A stretch of 48,324 bases of DNA from Patescibacteria group bacterium (GTDB lineage Bacteria; Patescibacteriota; Microgenomatia; UBA12405), in contig WARW01000010.1 of NCBI GenBank assembly GCA_013387215.1, positions 1 to 48,324 on the forward strand, written 5' to 3'. This document shows, piece after piece, positions 47,071-48,324 of the stretch. Both the position numbers and the translations under genes were made by a program. Positions within the stretch are counted from its first letter, which is position 1. Every line of letters starts with the position of its first letter. The notes beneath the pieces were generated by a model. It saw only the letters and a list, made by a program, of their open reading frames with translations. It was not told the origin of the DNA and did no database searches.

Positions 47071-47169
47071 TTTTTGTTCAATTGTCTCCTTTTACAGGTG
47101 TTTCAGTTGGTGTTGGACTGGCGTAGGAGTCGGTATCATAGCTCTAATTTCATTATTAGTACTCGTTAC

Positions 47170-47631
47170 TTATCTTTTAAGCAAAGCTCCAGCCACAGTT
47201 TCATGCAAAAATCTATTCCACCAAGAAATTGGATATCCAATTTTAGGAATTGAAAAAAGATAAATTCCATTCACTCTTCTTAATTTCCATCCGTCATTCC
47301 AAGCATCATTTGCATTGTTTGCATCACCTTTGGTAATTATTTCACCATTGTTAATCTTAACAACTCTGTGAGTTATGAATCCACCCTCATTAGTTTGAAA
47401 AACAACTATGTCACCAGGTTTAAGCTTAGAGTTGTCAACTTTGGTAATACAAATCAAATCTCCAGCTTTAAAAACTGGATTCATACTATCACTAGTAATA
47501 ATCAATAATTTATACCAGCGATTGCTAATACCAATTCCATAGCCAATAAAAAGCAAAAATAAAAGTATTATTATTCCAATTACTGTCAGAGATCTTTTCA
47601 ACCATTTAATTTTAGTTACACTTTTTTCCAT
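47170..47631 (-). CDS. sipW: Signal peptidase I, SipW-like (S26B); ORF opens at 47703
   Basis: TSDSMNPVFKAGDLICITKV, LKPGDIVVFQ, THRVVKINNGEIITKGDANNANDAW; ATG at 47631 with SD AAAAAGGAGAATTAAAATG. Confidence 0.88.
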   Translation of the reverse strand: MEKSVTKIKWLKRSLTVIGIIILLFLLFIGYGIGISNRWYKLLIITSDSMNPVFKAGDLICITKVDNSKLKPGDIVVFQTNEGGFITHRVVKINNGEIITKGDANNANDAWNDGWKLRRVNGIYLFSIPKIGYPISWWNRFLHETVAGALLKR

Positions 47632-47665
47632 TTTAATTCTCCTTTTTAACCCATAGTTAACATAA

Positions 47666-47722
47666 GAAAAAAGCCACGGTAAATATAAATGCCTAATTGG
47701 CATAAATAAATAGCACGTGGCT
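47666..47722 (-). terminator. Terminator/attenuator between TasA-like and sipW-like genes
   Basis: Minus strand AGCCACG...ATGCC-AATTA-GGCAT...CGTGGCTTTTTT. Confidence 0.65.
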
Positions 47723-47757
47723 CTGTTCAGTTCAGTTCTCGCAATAATTACAAGTGT

Positions 47758-48324
47758 TTAATGAATTTGATCCAATACAAATTGCAGATCGAAATTAACA
47801 CTATCACCTTGAGCTAAATTGTCATGATCCGTTGGATTCCATTGAGTATTGAGTTGGAATTGCATTGATTCGCCTGGTTGTAAAATCGGTTGTGGGCTGC
47901 CAGTCATTGTTGAAGTAGATAACGTTGCTCCGTCACTTAAGCCAGTCATATACTGAAAACTATCATAAGGAGCAAAGTTTTGCTTAACAATTACACTAAG
48001 CATTGGGCCAAGATCACCAACAATATTATTCGGTGATTCACCAGCAGCAATCTCAGGAGCAGAAACTCCATTCTCATTGTTTTTAATATTAAGAACGTTT
48101 ACAGATAATTTGCCGGGAAGATTACCAATGTTTTTAATGGTTACGACACCAGCACCCCGATATTCTCCAGGAGCAAGCTTGTCAGCACTCATTTTCATAG
48201 GAACTGTAGCACCATTATTATCATCAATTGTCAGATCAAGCGTACCGCCTGTGATGATGTTACCAGCAGAAGTGCCAGTATCTTTGTACCAAGCTCCACT
48301 ACCAATTGTCCCAAAAGCCGCAAC
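47758..48324 (-). CDS. TasA/camelysin (CalY)-like protein, 5' end beyond window
   Basis: Frame open to right edge (VAAFGTIGSGAWYKDTGTSAGNIITGGTLDLTIDDNNGATVPMKMSADKLAPGEY...); C-term LAQGDSVNFDLQFVLDQIH; sipW-like gene downstream. Confidence 0.75.
   Translation of the reverse strand, partial: VAAFGTIGSGAWYKDTGTSAGNIITGGTLDLTIDDNNGATVPMKMSADKLAPGEYRGAGVVTIKNIGNLPGKLSVNVLNIKNNENGVSAPEIAAGESPNNIVGDLGPMLSVIVKQNFAPYDSFQYMTGLSDGATLSTSTMTGSPQPILQPGESMQFQLNTQWNPTDHDNLAQGDSVNFDLQFVLDQIH

Noticed and set aside
46541-47081. Several ORFs of 61-89 aa on both strands
   Set aside because: They read through tRNA-Gly, tRNA-Pro and tRNA-Leu genes (e.g. AGRGNRTPAKRLE, GDWRNWLARTVWDREAVGSNP), typical spurious tRNA translations.
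47170-47172. Stop-codon recoding to explain the sipW-like tail
   Set aside because: The stop is TAA, not the recoded TGA known in some CPR lineages, and a frameshift is also needed; genes here use normal stops.
47057-47263. 68 aa plus ORF with hydrophobic stretch
   Set aside because: Antisense to the peptidase 3' end and its decayed tail; no start signal.
1-48324. CRISPR arrays, toxin-antitoxin or other defence loci
   Set aside because: No regularly spaced repeats or recognisable defence genes; LexA, GIY-YIG and HD proteins are explained as housekeeping or standalone proteins.

Overview
AT-rich, densely packed bacterial chromosomal window. It has about 50 supportable protein-coding genes on both strands and 12 tRNA genes; nine of the tRNAs lie on the minus strand between 42.7 and 47.0 kb. 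No rRNA, CRISPR array, transposase or integrase was recognised. Gene content and style (short proteins, missing pathways, TATAAT boxes directly upstream of start codons, divergent SecG, truncated HolA) resemble a Candidate Phyla Radiation/Patescibacteria genome; this is inference, not proven. Recognisable genes include polX, lemA, htpX, dnaE, rplS, lgt, buk, ung, holA, ppsA, rsmI, lexA, secG, an MGMT-like gene, a NitT/TauT-type ABC importer operon with an embedded radical SAM gene, an MTH1-like Nudix gene, a sipW-like signal peptidase and a TasA/camelysin-like gene cut by the right edge. Best leads: (1) an apparent doubly nested enzyme, a CBM-like module inside a glycoside-hydrolase TIM barrel inside a beta-helix domain (13843-16227); (2) a CIRCE-like operator plus a second perfect 9-N9-9 dyad upstream of PEP synthase; (3) an ABC importer operon carrying a B12-type radical SAM enzyme; (4) a split between leaderless genes and a minority of Shine-Dalgarno genes with structured leaders, including a probable attenuator; (5) tandem cross-brace zinc-finger paralogs; (6) a LexA with a UmuD-like Cys-Gly cleavage site; (7) a TasA/SipW-like pair with a decayed peptidase tail. 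All calls come from reading sequence and motifs; no searches were run.
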